Of a DNA stretch of 64,000 nucleotides, positions 56,422 to 64,000 are shown piece by piece. Each line of letters starts with the position of its first letter. Positions within the stretch are counted from its first letter, which is position 1. Position numbers and translations under genes: made by a program. This DNA is from Dermatophilus congolensis (lineage in GTDB: Bacteria; Actinomycetota; Actinomycetes; Actinomycetales; Dermatophilaceae): assembly GCA_030538115.1 (NCBI GenBank), contig JAUNUP010000006.1, positions 1-64,000 of the forward strand, in the 5' to 3' direction. The notes below the pieces were generated by a model. The model was not told the DNA's origin and did not search any database. It saw only the letters and a list, made by a program, of their open reading frames with translations.

Positions 56422-57388
56422 TCGCCTCCACCTCGTCGGTCATGACGTAGCCGCGGAAGCCCGGCGGGATCAGCGTCAGGTCTTCCGCAGTATCGAAGTA
56501 CCGGTCGCCCCGCGAGGCTGTCTTGAGCAGCACCACGGCCGTGTCCGATCCGGCCATGCGGTCGGAGAAGCGCGCCGGCCAGCCCCACACGAACCTGGCC
56601 TGCTCGAGCGGCACGGTGAGGATGCCGCCGCGCAGCGCTCCCGGGACGAATCCGGTCCACCCGACGGCCTCGTACGCGACCAGGTCACGCACTGCAGTTT
56701 CCTTGCCCATCGCCCTGACCTGCGGCGCGACCTCCCGGAGACGGGCCACGGGCTGATCCCCGCCGTAGACCATGATCCGGCCCGTGGCCTCGCCCCGGTC
56801 GGCCAGGTACCGCGCGAGAGCATCGCCCTCCGCGGGGTCGTCGCTCTTGACGTTGATGAACAGGACCTTGTCGGGAAAGGCCGCGAGCACCTCCGAGAGC
56901 AGCGGGATCTGGCCCTTCCATTTTCCCCGCAGCGGGAAAGTACGGCCCGTGTCGGCCGTGTACCGGTAGGCCGGGTCGAGGCCGCGGATATACGTGCTCG
57001 TCTGCTCGCGCGTGACGCCTGTGCCGTCGGTGGCGCAGTCGAGGGTCCAGTCGTGGAAGACGACAAATTCGCCGTCGGTAGTGGGGTGTACGTCGAGTTC
57101 GATGCCATCGGCGCCGAGGTCGAAGGCCGCCTTCATCGAGGCGAGCGTGTTCTCGACGTACTCGTGGCGCGGTGGGTCGATGACAGCGGCGAAGCAGTCG
57201 TCGTTGTCGAGTTCGACGGAGGTCGTCTGCGTGACGCCTCTATGCGCGAGCACCTTGACCTCAGTGGACTTCGAGGCGAACAGAGACGTGTTGAGCAGCC
57301 ACACAGCCACAGCCAGAACCGCGACGACCGCGAGCGATCGACGCAACCGCCGGCGACGCCTCTCGCGCTTCGCGTCCGCGCCGTTCAC
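56399..57388 (-). CDS. Membrane-anchored glycerophosphodiester phosphodiesterase
   Basis: This 329-residue enzyme hydrolyses glycerophosphodiesters to glycerol-3-phosphate. After a basic N-terminus and one membrane helix near residues 18-36, the GDPD domain has AHRG, VENTLASM, IELDVHPTTDGEFVVFHD and the later LLKTASRGDRYF region, with catalytic His pairs intact. It would face outside the cell membrane. Its start overlaps the GntR regulator stop by 4 bp, so the two are co-transcribed. Confidence 0.93.
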   Translation of the reverse strand: MNGADAKRERRRRRLRRSLAVVAVLAVAVWLLNTSLFASKSTEVKVLAHRGVTQTTSVELDNDDCFAAVIDPPRHEYVENTLASMKAAFDLGADGIELDVHPTTDGEFVVFHDWTLDCATDGTGVTREQTSTYIRGLDPAYRYTADTGRTFPLRGKWKGQIPLLSEVLAAFPDKVLFINVKSDDPAEGDALARYLADRGEATGRIMVYGGDQPVARLREVAPQVRAMGKETAVRDLVAYEAVGWTGFVPGALRGGILTVPLEQARFVWGWPARFSDRMAGSDTAVVLLKTASRGDRYFDTAEDLTLIPPGFRGYVMTDEVEAITRALGR

Positions 57389-57771
57389 GCGGTGTCGGTG
57401 GTGTCGGCGGCGGCTCGATGCAGGTACGTCGTCATCGCCTCCGCGTCGAGACCGAGCCCACGCATCCCGAGCACGTACTCCCGAGCCAGCCGCGTAGCCT
57501 CGCCCGACACGTCGTCGGAGTCGGTCTGGGCAGCGACGATCGTGCCGTTACGCCCCGCCGTGTGCACGTATCCGGCAGCTTCGAGCTCGCGATAGGCGCG
57601 CGCGACCGTATTCGCGGCGAGGCCCAACTCCGTCGCGAGCTTACGCACCGCGGGGAGCCGAGTACCGGGCACGAGGTGCCCACTCTTCACCTGGGCGATC
57701 ACCTGAGAACGAAGCTGCTCGAACGGCGCGACAGCGGACTTCGGGTCGATGACGAACACGCCTCTACACAT
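57385..57771 (-). CDS. GntR-family regulator, YtrA type
   Basis: This 128-residue regulator has the GntR winged helix (EQLRSQVIAQVKSGHLVPGTRLPAVRKLA, then LGLAANTVARAYRELEAAGYV) and a short C-terminal helical tail. Such short YtrA-type proteins dimerise by that tail and usually control adjacent transport or envelope genes. The start is ATG 57771 or GTG 57759. It is coupled to the phosphodiesterase gene. A nearby inverted repeat of GTGGACA may be its operator. Confidence 0.9.
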   Translation of the reverse strand: MCRGVFVIDPKSAVAPFEQLRSQVIAQVKSGHLVPGTRLPAVRKLATELGLAANTVARAYRELEAAGYVHTAGRNGTIVAAQTDSDDVSGEATRLAREYVLGMRGLGLDAEAMTTYLHRAAADTTDTA

Positions 57772-57827
57772 ACACGATCGAACCGCTCTTCACGGAAGCG
57801 GTGCGGTGTTCCCGCCCTGGCAGTAAG

Positions 57828-57852
57828 TGGACACTAGATGGAACTGTCCACC
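57828..57852. promoter_or_regulatory. Inverted repeat GTGGACA-N11-TGTCCAC
   Basis: A perfect 7-bp inverted repeat (57828-57834, 57846-57852) lies between the GntR gene start and the tRNA-Thr 3' end. It could be a GntR operator or the tRNA terminator. A related everted pair is at 59071-59103. Confidence 0.45.
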
Positions 57853-57892
57853 CTGAACAACAGTGGCGGATTGCACGAACTACCTGGTAGAG

Positions 57893-57965
57893 AGCTGGCG
57901 AGGGGACTCGAACCCCTAACCCCTTGTTTACAAGACAAGTGCGCTACCGATTGCGCCACGCCAGC
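57893..57965 (-). tRNA. tRNA-Thr (anticodon UGU)
   Basis: The minus-strand product folds as a canonical cloverleaf of 73 nt. The acceptor stem is GCTGGCG with CGCCAGC, the D-arm GCGC/GCGC encloses AATCGGTA, and the anticodon stem CTTGT/ACAAG has loop CTTGTAA with anticodon TGT for ACA codons. The T-arm AGGGG-TTCGAGT-CCCCT is normal. The CCA end is not encoded. Confidence 0.95.
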
Positions 57966-58201
57966 GATGCGCCCGCCTCAGCGGGCACCCTGCGATGATA
58001 CCGGCCTCGCCCGCCCATCCCGAACAGGGTTGTGTCACCGGCCCGCCCGCAGCCCCCTGTGCTGCGGCGCGGCCGGTGCCGGGTAGGACGAGAGCCGGCC
58101 ACTCCCCTGAGTAGCCGGCTCTCGTGTCTGTGAGGGGCAGCGGCACCACGAGGGCACCATCTAGCCATAGAGGGGGCGGGCAACCCCCGAACGCCGGAGC
58201 G

Positions 58202-58900
58202 TCAGTTGGCCGCCACGTGGGCAGCGAGCTTGTTCATCGTCGCCTTAGTGAAGTGCGGGGCACCCGTGAGCTTGGCGCCGACGTGGCGCTCGACCGCGCG
58301 CACCGTGGCGCGACCCACGACACCGTCAGCCTTGACGCCGACCTTCTTCTGCAGGGCCGCGACGCTGGTCTTCGTCATGAACGGGCTGCGCTCGAGACCG
58401 AGCCACTGGTTGAGGTCGCGGTTCTGCTCGCGGTTGAGGAACGCGCGGGGGGCGTAGTTGACGGCCTTCGGAGCCGACTTCTTCGCAGCCGCCGCGACGC
58501 CACCGCCGGAGGCGAGACCGTTGGCGCGGGTCAGACCGGCCTTGCGGCCGCAGGTCGGCCAAGCGCCCGGGCCTTGGATGCGAAGCAGGTTCTGCGCCGT
58601 GGCGATCTGCTGAGCCTTCGTGGCGTGGTGGGGAAGCTTCGCGTACTTCGCGCCACCCGCGGCGCGCCAGCTGCTCGCGGAGAACTGCAGGCCACCGTAG
58701 TAGCCGTTACCGGTGCTGATCTTCCAGTTGCCGCCGCTCTCGCAGGCCGCCACGCGGTCCCACACGTTGGAGGCAGCGGAGGCGGAGGACGAGGTCGCGA
58801 TGCTACCGGCGACGGCGGCACCTGCGACAGCGCACACTCCCGCGATCCGGACTCCGATGGAGGGCTTGCGGGCAGCAGCGTGCTTCGGAACGTACGACAT
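58202..58900 (-). CDS. Resuscitation-promoting factor-like transglycosylase with C-terminal binding module
   Basis: This 232-residue secreted protein has a signal peptide (cleavage near ASASA, residue 43). An Rpf domain follows, with catalytic Glu in VAACESGGNW and the fold marker GYYGGLQFSASSW. Cys residues in AACESG and WPTCGRK likely form the structural disulfide. The C-terminal region from residue 155 (LNREQNRDLNQWLGLE, then AALQKKVGVKADGVVG) is a binding-like module shared with the amidase at 52.2 kb. Rpf enzymes cut peptidoglycan to restart growth. A c-di-AMP riboswitch precedes it. Confidence 0.92.
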   Translation of the reverse strand: MSYVPKHAAARKPSIGVRIAGVCAVAGAAVAGSIATSSSASAASNVWDRVAACESGGNWKISTGNGYYGGLQFSASSWRAAGGAKYAKLPHHATKAQQIATAQNLLRIQGPGAWPTCGRKAGLTRANGLASGGGVAAAAKKSAPKAVNYAPRAFLNREQNRDLNQWLGLERSPFMTKTSVAALQKKVGVKADGVVGRATVRAVERHVGAKLTGAPHFTKATMNKLAAHVAAN

Positions 58901-58926
58901 GAAGTGGTGATTCCTCTCCTGACGGA

Positions 58927-59060
58927 GCGCTTGCGAGGTTAGCTGTCGGGTTCGGGCTGTCAGGTGCCCGGTCGGATGTTGCTCGACTTAACCCCAAGGC
59001 CGCTTCTCAGCGGCCGGGCCTGTAGGCCCGTGGTTCCCCCACCTTCGTCTGCCCGGTCGA
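58927..59060 (-). ncRNA. ydaO/yuaA (c-di-AMP) riboswitch upstream of the rpf gene
   Basis: On the minus strand the leader contains the family hallmarks in order: GGGGGAACCACGGG, a GC-rich hairpin, TTGGGGTTAAGTC, CCGACCGGGCACC, and CCCGACAGCTAACCTCGCAAGCG. The last block is nearly identical to known ydaO elements. The aptamer ends about 25 nt before the rpf start. These riboswitches typically turn cell-wall genes off when c-di-AMP is high. Exact ends are approximate. Confidence 0.92.
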
Positions 59061-59354
59061 TCCGGTCGTAATGTCCACCGACGAAGCTCAGCGCTGTGGA
59101 CATGCATGCGTAATGGTCATATGCATTTGATGATGTCGACCGGCTCGAACCGCACTGTTCCGCGAGGCGACAGTTGTGACTCTAGGGCACCGTCATTCAC
59201 CTGAGCAAGAATCAGCTACGTTTGCGCATCGATTTGGTGACGATTTCGTGCCCAACTGGTCTCCTCATCGACACGGAACGATCACGCCTGAGTGTCCAGG
59301 TCGGGCCGCCCATCTCGAACGTTGGGCAAACCGCTGGCCGGAGCGTCGGGTTCG
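59061..59354. promoter_or_regulatory. Upstream region of the rpf gene between it and the kinase gene
   Basis: No gene is visible here. ATGTCCAC (59071-59078) and GTGGACAT (59096-59103) form an 8-bp inverted repeat. ATGCAT occurs twice (59103-59108 and 59121-59126). The stretch is AT-richer than average and is a likely promoter for the riboswitch-rpf transcript. Confidence 0.45.
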
Positions 59355-61184
59355 TCAGAACCAGCTGATCAATGTGCCCGAGATCACATCGGCGAGTGGT
59401 GCCCAATCGGGGCCCACACCGGTGCCCTGGAGCCGAATCGCGAGCCAAGCGGCGACCGCGAGGAGCAGGACGCCGACCAGCGTCGGCCCGAAACGGCCAG
59501 GTGACACGGCCCGCACCAACACTCGCGATCCGCGACGCAACGGCGTGCCACCGATGCCCCACCACGCGACGAGCGCCCCGATCGTCATTCCGGCGGCCAG
59601 AGATATCTCACTGAACGGGTCAGCGCGCAGGCCCCCGGTCACGGAGACGAGGGCCGCGGTGCCGAACATGCCCGCCACCGCGACGACGACACACCCGAGC
59701 GCCGCAAGAGCCGCGGTGAGAGTCGCCGGCACGAACCGGAGCGGGGAGGCGAGCACGGCGAGAAAAACGTCGGCCTTGCGCGGGCCACGGTCGATGCGCC
59801 GCTCCTGCATCCCCCGCATGGAGGCGTAGACGGTGCGCGCGAGCGCCGACCAGAGGATGCCGGCCACCACCGTGAGCACGGGCAACGAGGCGCCGAGCGC
59901 CACGAACAACGCGAGTACGCCGAACAGGGGAAACGCGACGCTGGGCCTGCGAACCGGAGGCACCGTCTCGGGCTGCCACGACTGCGGCTGGGCCACCGGA
60001 GGAGGCACAGAGACCGGAGCAGTGTGAGCAGTGTGAGCGGCTGGGGCCACGGACTCGGCCACGCGCTGGGGCGCGGCCCCGAACGCGGCGTACTGCACGC
60101 GAGGCTCACGCGCGGCGGCTGCTGCGGCGTCGGCGCGGCGGCCACGGTCGCGGAGCACGGCAGGCATGACGCGCGTCGACAGCTTCGGCTGCGCCATCGT
60201 CGGCGGGGCGGCGGGCCGGTCGGGTGCCGGGATCCGCTCGGTGCGCGGCGCAGCGTGCCCGACCGCGGGTACGTACTCCGTGGGCGCCTCGTCCGCAGAC
60301 GAGCCCGCGGGAGAAGAGACAGTCACGGCGCGCCCGGCGGCCCAGTCGACGACGGCCGCGGTCAACTCCGCCGGTGCGGGCCGACGCGCAGGCTGGGCAG
60401 ACAGCGCCGCACGCAGCACGGCCGCCAGGCCGAGGTCGACCCCAGCGAGGTCGGGTTCGCCCCGGTGCACCCGAGCGAGCACCGCATCGAGGGGGCCGCG
60501 GCCGAACGGAGGCCGCCCCGTCGCCGCGTACGCCAGCGTCGCGGCCCACGCCCACCAGTCGACCGCCGGGGTCGCGGCGGCGCCGTCGAGCACCTCGGGC
60601 GCGAGAAAACCGGGAGTGCCCATCACCACGCCGACGCGGGTGAGCCGCAGGTCGTCGGCGGCCTGAGCGATACCGAAGTCGATCACGACCGGGTCGTCGT
60701 CGAGCATGAGCACGTTCGTGGGCTTGAGGTCGCGGTGTACGACACCCGCGGAGTGGATCGCGTCGAGTGCCTCGGACAGCCCGGTAGCCAGGTGCGCGAG
60801 CTGGTGTCGCTCCAGCGGCCCGGCGTCGATGATCCGCTGTTCGAGCGAGCGGCCCGGGATGTACCGGGTCACGATGTACGGCCGCGCCCCGTCGAGGTCG
60901 GCGTCGAGCACCGGCGCGACACGCGGGTGGTCGACCCGCTGCAGCGAGGTGAACTCGCGGCGCAGCCGTGCCCGCGCCGCGTCGTCTCCGGCGATGTGGG
61001 CGGGCAGTTCTTTGATCGCGACCGCGCGGCCCGCCCGATCGGTGGCCAGGTGGACTACACCCATGCCCCCTGCTCCGAGCTGCTGCCGCAGCACGTAGCC
61101 GCCGAGCCTGTCGAGTCTGTCGGGCGATCCAGGGGCGGGAACGGGCTGGGTCGCCCACGTCGAGCCTGTGGAACTGCCGCGCAT
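59355..61184 (-). CDS. Ser/Thr protein kinase with C-terminal membrane helices
   Basis: This 609-residue PknB-type (Hanks) kinase has its domain at residues 29-290: Gly-loop LGAGGMGVVH, catalytic Lys AIKEL, HRDLKPTN, DFG in IDFGIAQ, and GTPGFLAPEVL. A Pro/Ala-rich linker of about 130 residues follows. The C-terminal 200 residues hold about five hydrophobic helices instead of the single helix and PASTA repeats of PknB. The membrane domain may therefore sense or be regulated rather than act as an extracellular muropeptide sensor. It is divergent from otsA. Confidence 0.92.
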   Translation of the reverse strand: MRGSSTGSTWATQPVPAPGSPDRLDRLGGYVLRQQLGAGGMGVVHLATDRAGRAVAIKELPAHIAGDDAARARLRREFTSLQRVDHPRVAPVLDADLDGARPYIVTRYIPGRSLEQRIIDAGPLERHQLAHLATGLSEALDAIHSAGVVHRDLKPTNVLMLDDDPVVIDFGIAQAADDLRLTRVGVVMGTPGFLAPEVLDGAAATPAVDWWAWAATLAYAATGRPPFGRGPLDAVLARVHRGEPDLAGVDLGLAAVLRAALSAQPARRPAPAELTAAVVDWAAGRAVTVSSPAGSSADEAPTEYVPAVGHAAPRTERIPAPDRPAAPPTMAQPKLSTRVMPAVLRDRGRRADAAAAAAREPRVQYAAFGAAPQRVAESVAPAAHTAHTAPVSVPPPVAQPQSWQPETVPPVRRPSVAFPLFGVLALFVALGASLPVLTVVAGILWSALARTVYASMRGMQERRIDRGPRKADVFLAVLASPLRFVPATLTAALAALGCVVVAVAGMFGTAALVSVTGGLRADPFSEISLAAGMTIGALVAWWGIGGTPLRRGSRVLVRAVSPGRFGPTLVGVLLLAVAAWLAIRLQGTGVGPDWAPLADVISGTLISWF

Positions 61185-61439
61185 CTCGCCTCCTGTTGTC
61201 TCGGTGAAAAGTCGAGTGGCCTACTTGGCCCAACGTCTGCGCTCCCCGCGCAGTGCCCCGGCTCTCGCTGTTGCTGCCGGTTGTTCGTCGGCCGCCCGGA
61301 GCGCCGCTCCGGTTCTTCGATTCTAGGATGAGTTCACGATCCTTCCCGTCCGCCTCCCCGTCGCAGCCCGTTCGGCCCGTTCGCGGCGGAGTCTGCGTGG
61401 CGCACGAGAAGCCGGTGAACCGGGCCGCAGGAGAGACGC

Positions 61440-62933
61440 ATGTCAGACCCATCGCCCACCTTCGATTTCGTGATCGCCGCAAACCGACTGCCCGTAGACC
61501 GGGTGGTCAACGACGACGGGTCGAGCACCTGGCGCAGGTCGCCCGGCGGCCTGGTCACGGCCATGGACAGTGTCATGCGCGACAAAGAGGGAGCCTGGGT
61601 CGGCTGGGCCGGTGACCCCGGCGAGGCCCCCGAGCCGTTCACCGACCAGGGCATGTACCTGCACCCGATCAGCCTGTCGGCCGAAGAGGTCGCCGATTAC
61701 TACGAGGGCTTCTCCAACGACACGCTGTGGCCGATCTACCACGACGTGATCGTGCCGGCCACGTTCCACCGCAGCTGGTGGCACGCCTACCAGCGCGTGA
61801 ACCGGCGCTTCGCCGACGAACTCGCCAAGGTCGCCGCCGAGGGGGCCGTGGTCTGGGTACACGACTACCAGCTGCAGCTCGTGCCGGGCATGTTGCGCAG
61901 CCTGCGACCCGATGTGCGTATCGGCTGGTTCAACCACATCCCCTTCCCTCCGCTCGAGCTGTTCGCGCAGCTGCCGTGGCGGTCGAAGATCATCGAGGGG
62001 CTGGCCTCGGCCGACTTCCTCGGCTTCCAGCGCCCCGCCGACGCGAGCAACTTCCTCCACGCGGCCAAGCGGCTCGCGGGCATGGCTCTCAAGGGCGACA
62101 CCGTGACCCAGCCGGAGGGGGCCCTGCACGCCGGGCACACGGCGCGCGCCGCCTCCCTGCCGATCTCGATCGACTACTCCGACTTCGACGCACTCGCGCG
62201 CAAGCCCAGCGTCGTCGCCCGGGCCAAGGAGATTCGCGAAGAACTCGGCAACCCCCGCACGATCCTGCTCGGAGTCGACCGGCTCGACTACACCAAGGGC
62301 ATCCGCCACCGGCTGAAGGCGTACCACGAGCTGCTCAACGACGAGCGGATCAGCGTGCCCGGCACCGTACTCATCCAGGTGGCGGTGCCCTCGCGCGAGC
62401 GCGTCGAGGCGTACCAGAGCCTGCGCACCGAGATCGAGACGACGGTCGGCCAGATCAACGGCGACTACGGCACCGTCACCTCCAGCGCGGTGCAGTACCT
62501 GCACCAGTCGATGGATCGCGAAGAACTCGCCGCGATGTACCGCGCCGCCGACATCATGCTGGTCACGCCGCTGCGCGACGGCATGAACCTCGTGGCCAAG
62601 GAATACGTCACATGCCGCCCCGACCATCGCGGTGCCCTGGTGCTCTCGGAGTTCACGGGAGCGGCGATCGAGTTGAGTGCCGCGTATATCCACAACCCGC
62701 ACGACATCCAGGGGCTCAAAGACACGATCACCCGCGCCGCCCACGCTCCGGAGGAGGAGCAGCGCCGCCGCATGAGGCTGTTGCGGCGCAAGGTGCGCGA
62801 GAACAACGTGCGCAAGTGGGCCGACGACTTCCTCTCGGCGCTCGCCGCGGCCCCCGAGCGTCCAGGCCGTCCGCCCCGTCGCAGGCTCGGCGACGCGGCA
62901 CAGGCGCCCGCGGATCAGGGAGTCCAGGCATGA
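61440..62933 (+). CDS. otsA: Alpha,alpha-trehalose-6-phosphate synthase
   Basis: This 497-residue GT20 glycosyltransferase makes trehalose-6-phosphate from glucose-6-phosphate and UDP- or ADP-glucose. N-terminal AANRLPVDR and PGGLVTAM bind nucleotide sugar, VWVHDYQLQLVP and GWFNHIPFPP form the acceptor site, and VDRLDYTKGI and TPLRDGMNLVAKEYV are the classic OtsA motifs. ATG 61440 overlaps GAGAG upstream. It overlaps otsB by 4 bp. Confidence 0.97.
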   Translation: MSDPSPTFDFVIAANRLPVDRVVNDDGSSTWRRSPGGLVTAMDSVMRDKEGAWVGWAGDPGEAPEPFTDQGMYLHPISLSAEEVADYYEGFSNDTLWPIYHDVIVPATFHRSWWHAYQRVNRRFADELAKVAAEGAVVWVHDYQLQLVPGMLRSLRPDVRIGWFNHIPFPPLELFAQLPWRSKIIEGLASADFLGFQRPADASNFLHAAKRLAGMALKGDTVTQPEGALHAGHTARAASLPISIDYSDFDALARKPSVVARAKEIREELGNPRTILLGVDRLDYTKGIRHRLKAYHELLNDERISVPGTVLIQVAVPSRERVEAYQSLRTEIETTVGQINGDYGTVTSSAVQYLHQSMDREELAAMYRAADIMLVTPLRDGMNLVAKEYVTCRPDHRGALVLSEFTGAAIELSAAYIHNPHDIQGLKDTITRAAHAPEEEQRRRMRLLRRKVRENNVRKWADDFLSALAAAPERPGRPPRRRLGDAAQAPADQGVQA

Positions 62934-63724
62934 GCCGCATCGAGAATCCCGTGACTTCCGACCTCGAACGGGCCGCGGAGGCCCGGGTTCTGCTCATCGC
63001 CACCGATTTCGACGGCACGATCGCTCCGCTCATGGACGACCCGAGCGCCGTACGCCCCCTGTCCGGAGCCGTGGAGGCGCTGACGGAGGCGGCGGGCCTG
63101 CCCGACACGACCGCGGCCCTCGTCTCCGGCCGAGACCTTGCCACGCTGGCGTCGTTGTCGAGCGCTCCGGAGTCGGTGGCCCTCATCGGCAGCCACGGAG
63201 GCGAGAGCACGCACCCGGCCGTGGCGGGCGCCGACGCCCTCTCCGTGCACCACCGCGAGAAGCTCGACCAGCTCGCCGAGGTCTTCGCCGAGCTGCAGCA
63301 GCGGTACCCGCAGGCGCGCATCGAGCGCAAGGCGGCCGCGGTCGTCTGGCACACGCGCGGCCTGCCCGAGCCGGAGAACGCCCGTTCCATGGCGACGGCT
63401 GCGGAGTGGGCGCTGGAGCGCTGCGGCATCGAACCGATGCTCGGCAAGAACGTCGTCGAGTGCGCCGTGCTCGACGCCTCCAAAGGCCAGGCCCTGCGGT
63501 CACTGGCCCGCGCGCTGTCGGCCGATGCCGTCGTCTACCTCGGCGACGACGTCACCGATGAGACGGTATTCACCGAATTCGCCGGAGACGCAGAGGCCCT
63601 CATGGTGAAGGTCGGAACTGGCAATACGGCCGCGACGACCCGCGTCGCAGGGCCCGACGAGGCCGTGTCTGTGCTCGTCGACCTGGTGCAGATGCGGCGC
63701 AGGGTTGCCACCGACCGCGCTTGA
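62930..63724 (+). CDS. otsB: Trehalose-6-phosphate phosphatase
   Basis: This 264-residue HAD-superfamily phosphatase completes trehalose synthesis. The nucleophile motif DFDGTIAPL lies near residue 28, the second motif LVSGRDLATL near 60, and the metal motif YLGDDVTDETVF near 203. ATG at 62930 overlaps the otsA stop (ATGA), so the two enzymes are co-translated. Trehalose would protect against osmotic and desiccation stress. Confidence 0.95.
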   Translation: MSRIENPVTSDLERAAEARVLLIATDFDGTIAPLMDDPSAVRPLSGAVEALTEAAGLPDTTAALVSGRDLATLASLSSAPESVALIGSHGGESTHPAVAGADALSVHHREKLDQLAEVFAELQQRYPQARIERKAAAVVWHTRGLPEPENARSMATAAEWALERCGIEPMLGKNVVECAVLDASKGQALRSLARALSADAVVYLGDDVTDETVFTEFAGDAEALMVKVGTGNTAATTRVAGPDEAVSVLVDLVQMRRRVATDRA

Positions 63725-63915
63725 CGCGGGCGCTATGGTCGTACTCCGTGCCCGGTGACGGCGGCGTGATGGTCCCGGACGGTTCCGAGATCGATGCGTC
63801 GATTGCGCGGAACTTACGGGGCGCGTCAGGACAGAATGGAAGCGGCCCGTGCAACGGAGTGCGGGTCACGAGAGCGCCAGTGCCCGCCTGGCGACTGGGA
63901 AGGCAGCGACCACTG

Positions 63916-64000
63916 ATGGCTACCGTGAGGTTCGAAGCCGCTACCCGGACGTACCCGGGTAGCGACCACGCATCGGTCGATGCCCTCTCGATCGACATCG
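63916..64000 (+). CDS. Start of an MsiK/UgpC-type sugar ABC transporter ATPase (partial)
   Basis: The last 85 bases encode ATVRFEAATRTYPGSDHASV and then DALSIDI before the window ends. This is the characteristic N-terminal strand pattern of multi-sugar import ATPases (MsiK, UgpC, MalK), with the aromatic A-loop Tyr in TRTYPG. Walker A would follow just beyond the window. In actinobacteria one MsiK energises many CUT1 importers, so this gene could power the malEFG system at 20.9-24.8 kb, which lacks an ATPase. Confidence 0.8.
   Translation, partial: MATVRFEAATRTYPGSDHASVDALSIDI

Noticed and set aside
63600..63998. A 132-codon minus-strand frame at the window end
   Set aside because: It opposes otsB and the start of the MsiK-like gene and has no ribosome-binding site or recognisable domain.

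Overview
The window is GC-rich, gene-dense DNA from a high-GC Gram-positive actinobacterium. Supporting traits are an orphan groEL under tandem CIRCE elements, vitamin B12-dependent methylmalonyl-CoA mutase with MeaB, a resuscitation-promoting-factor protein behind a c-di-AMP (ydaO-type) riboswitch, a DUF222/HNH (13E12-type) nuclease, the actinobacterial exonuclease/PolA-like polymerase, and OtsA/OtsB. The mix fits Micrococcales (Dermatophilaceae/Dermacoccaceae-like), but that placement is an inference without a database search.

Layout. 0-13 kb: M13 metallopeptidase, XPB-like helicase, MFS transporter, secreted tripeptidyl-aminopeptidase-like hydrolase, a PhoP-like regulator/sensor kinase/HtrA protease operon, and an amino-acid permease. 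13-20 kb: Phd/VapC toxin-antitoxin pair, groEL, DUF3263 protein, ung plus SGNH hydrolase, two DUF202 membrane proteins, and threonine aldolase. 20-25 kb: a malE-malF-malG-type sugar importer followed by its LacI regulator. No ATPase lies beside it, but the last 85 bases of the window begin an MsiK/UgpC-type ATPase that could power it. 25.5-30.7 kb: mutA-mutB-meaB, closed by a strong terminator. 30.8-31.4 kb: a 24-codon upstream ORF ending in a cysteine cluster, followed by a rhodanese-fold protein that has lost its catalytic cysteine.

31-41 kb: an acidic hypothetical protein with an internal duplication, a PH-SHOCT protein, an ABC-F ATPase, and a complete five-gene dipeptide/oligopeptide ABC operon divergent from an Lrp/AsnC regulator. 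41-47 kb: PIG-L deacetylase and an aromatic-catabolism-like locus (FAD hydroxylase divergent from a VOC dioxygenase-IclR-FAH hydrolase operon, with a clear inverted repeat between them), then a uronate-dehydrogenase-like enzyme. 47-53 kb: DUF222-HNH protein with AT-rich upstream DNA, a PolA-like polymerase, Cu/Zn SOD lipoprotein, DoxX-like protein, and an endolysin-like amidase with a small leader gene.

53.1-55.7 kb: a compact restriction-modification island (Vsr endonuclease, C5-cytosine methyltransferase, NaeI-like endonuclease) bounded by a 29-bp direct repeat with one mismatch. The left copy is the 3' end of the amidase gene. This is the clearest sign of horizontal insertion in the window. 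55.8-64 kb: a short alpha/beta hydrolase, glycerophosphodiester phosphodiesterase with a GntR regulator, tRNA-Thr(UGU), the riboswitch-controlled rpf gene, a membrane-anchored Ser/Thr kinase, otsA-otsB, and the start of the msiK-like gene.

Most operons use 1-8 bp overlaps (ATGA, GTGA or TGATG), indicating translational coupling. Start codons were chosen by ribosome-binding site and family alignment from memory. No computation or database search was run.
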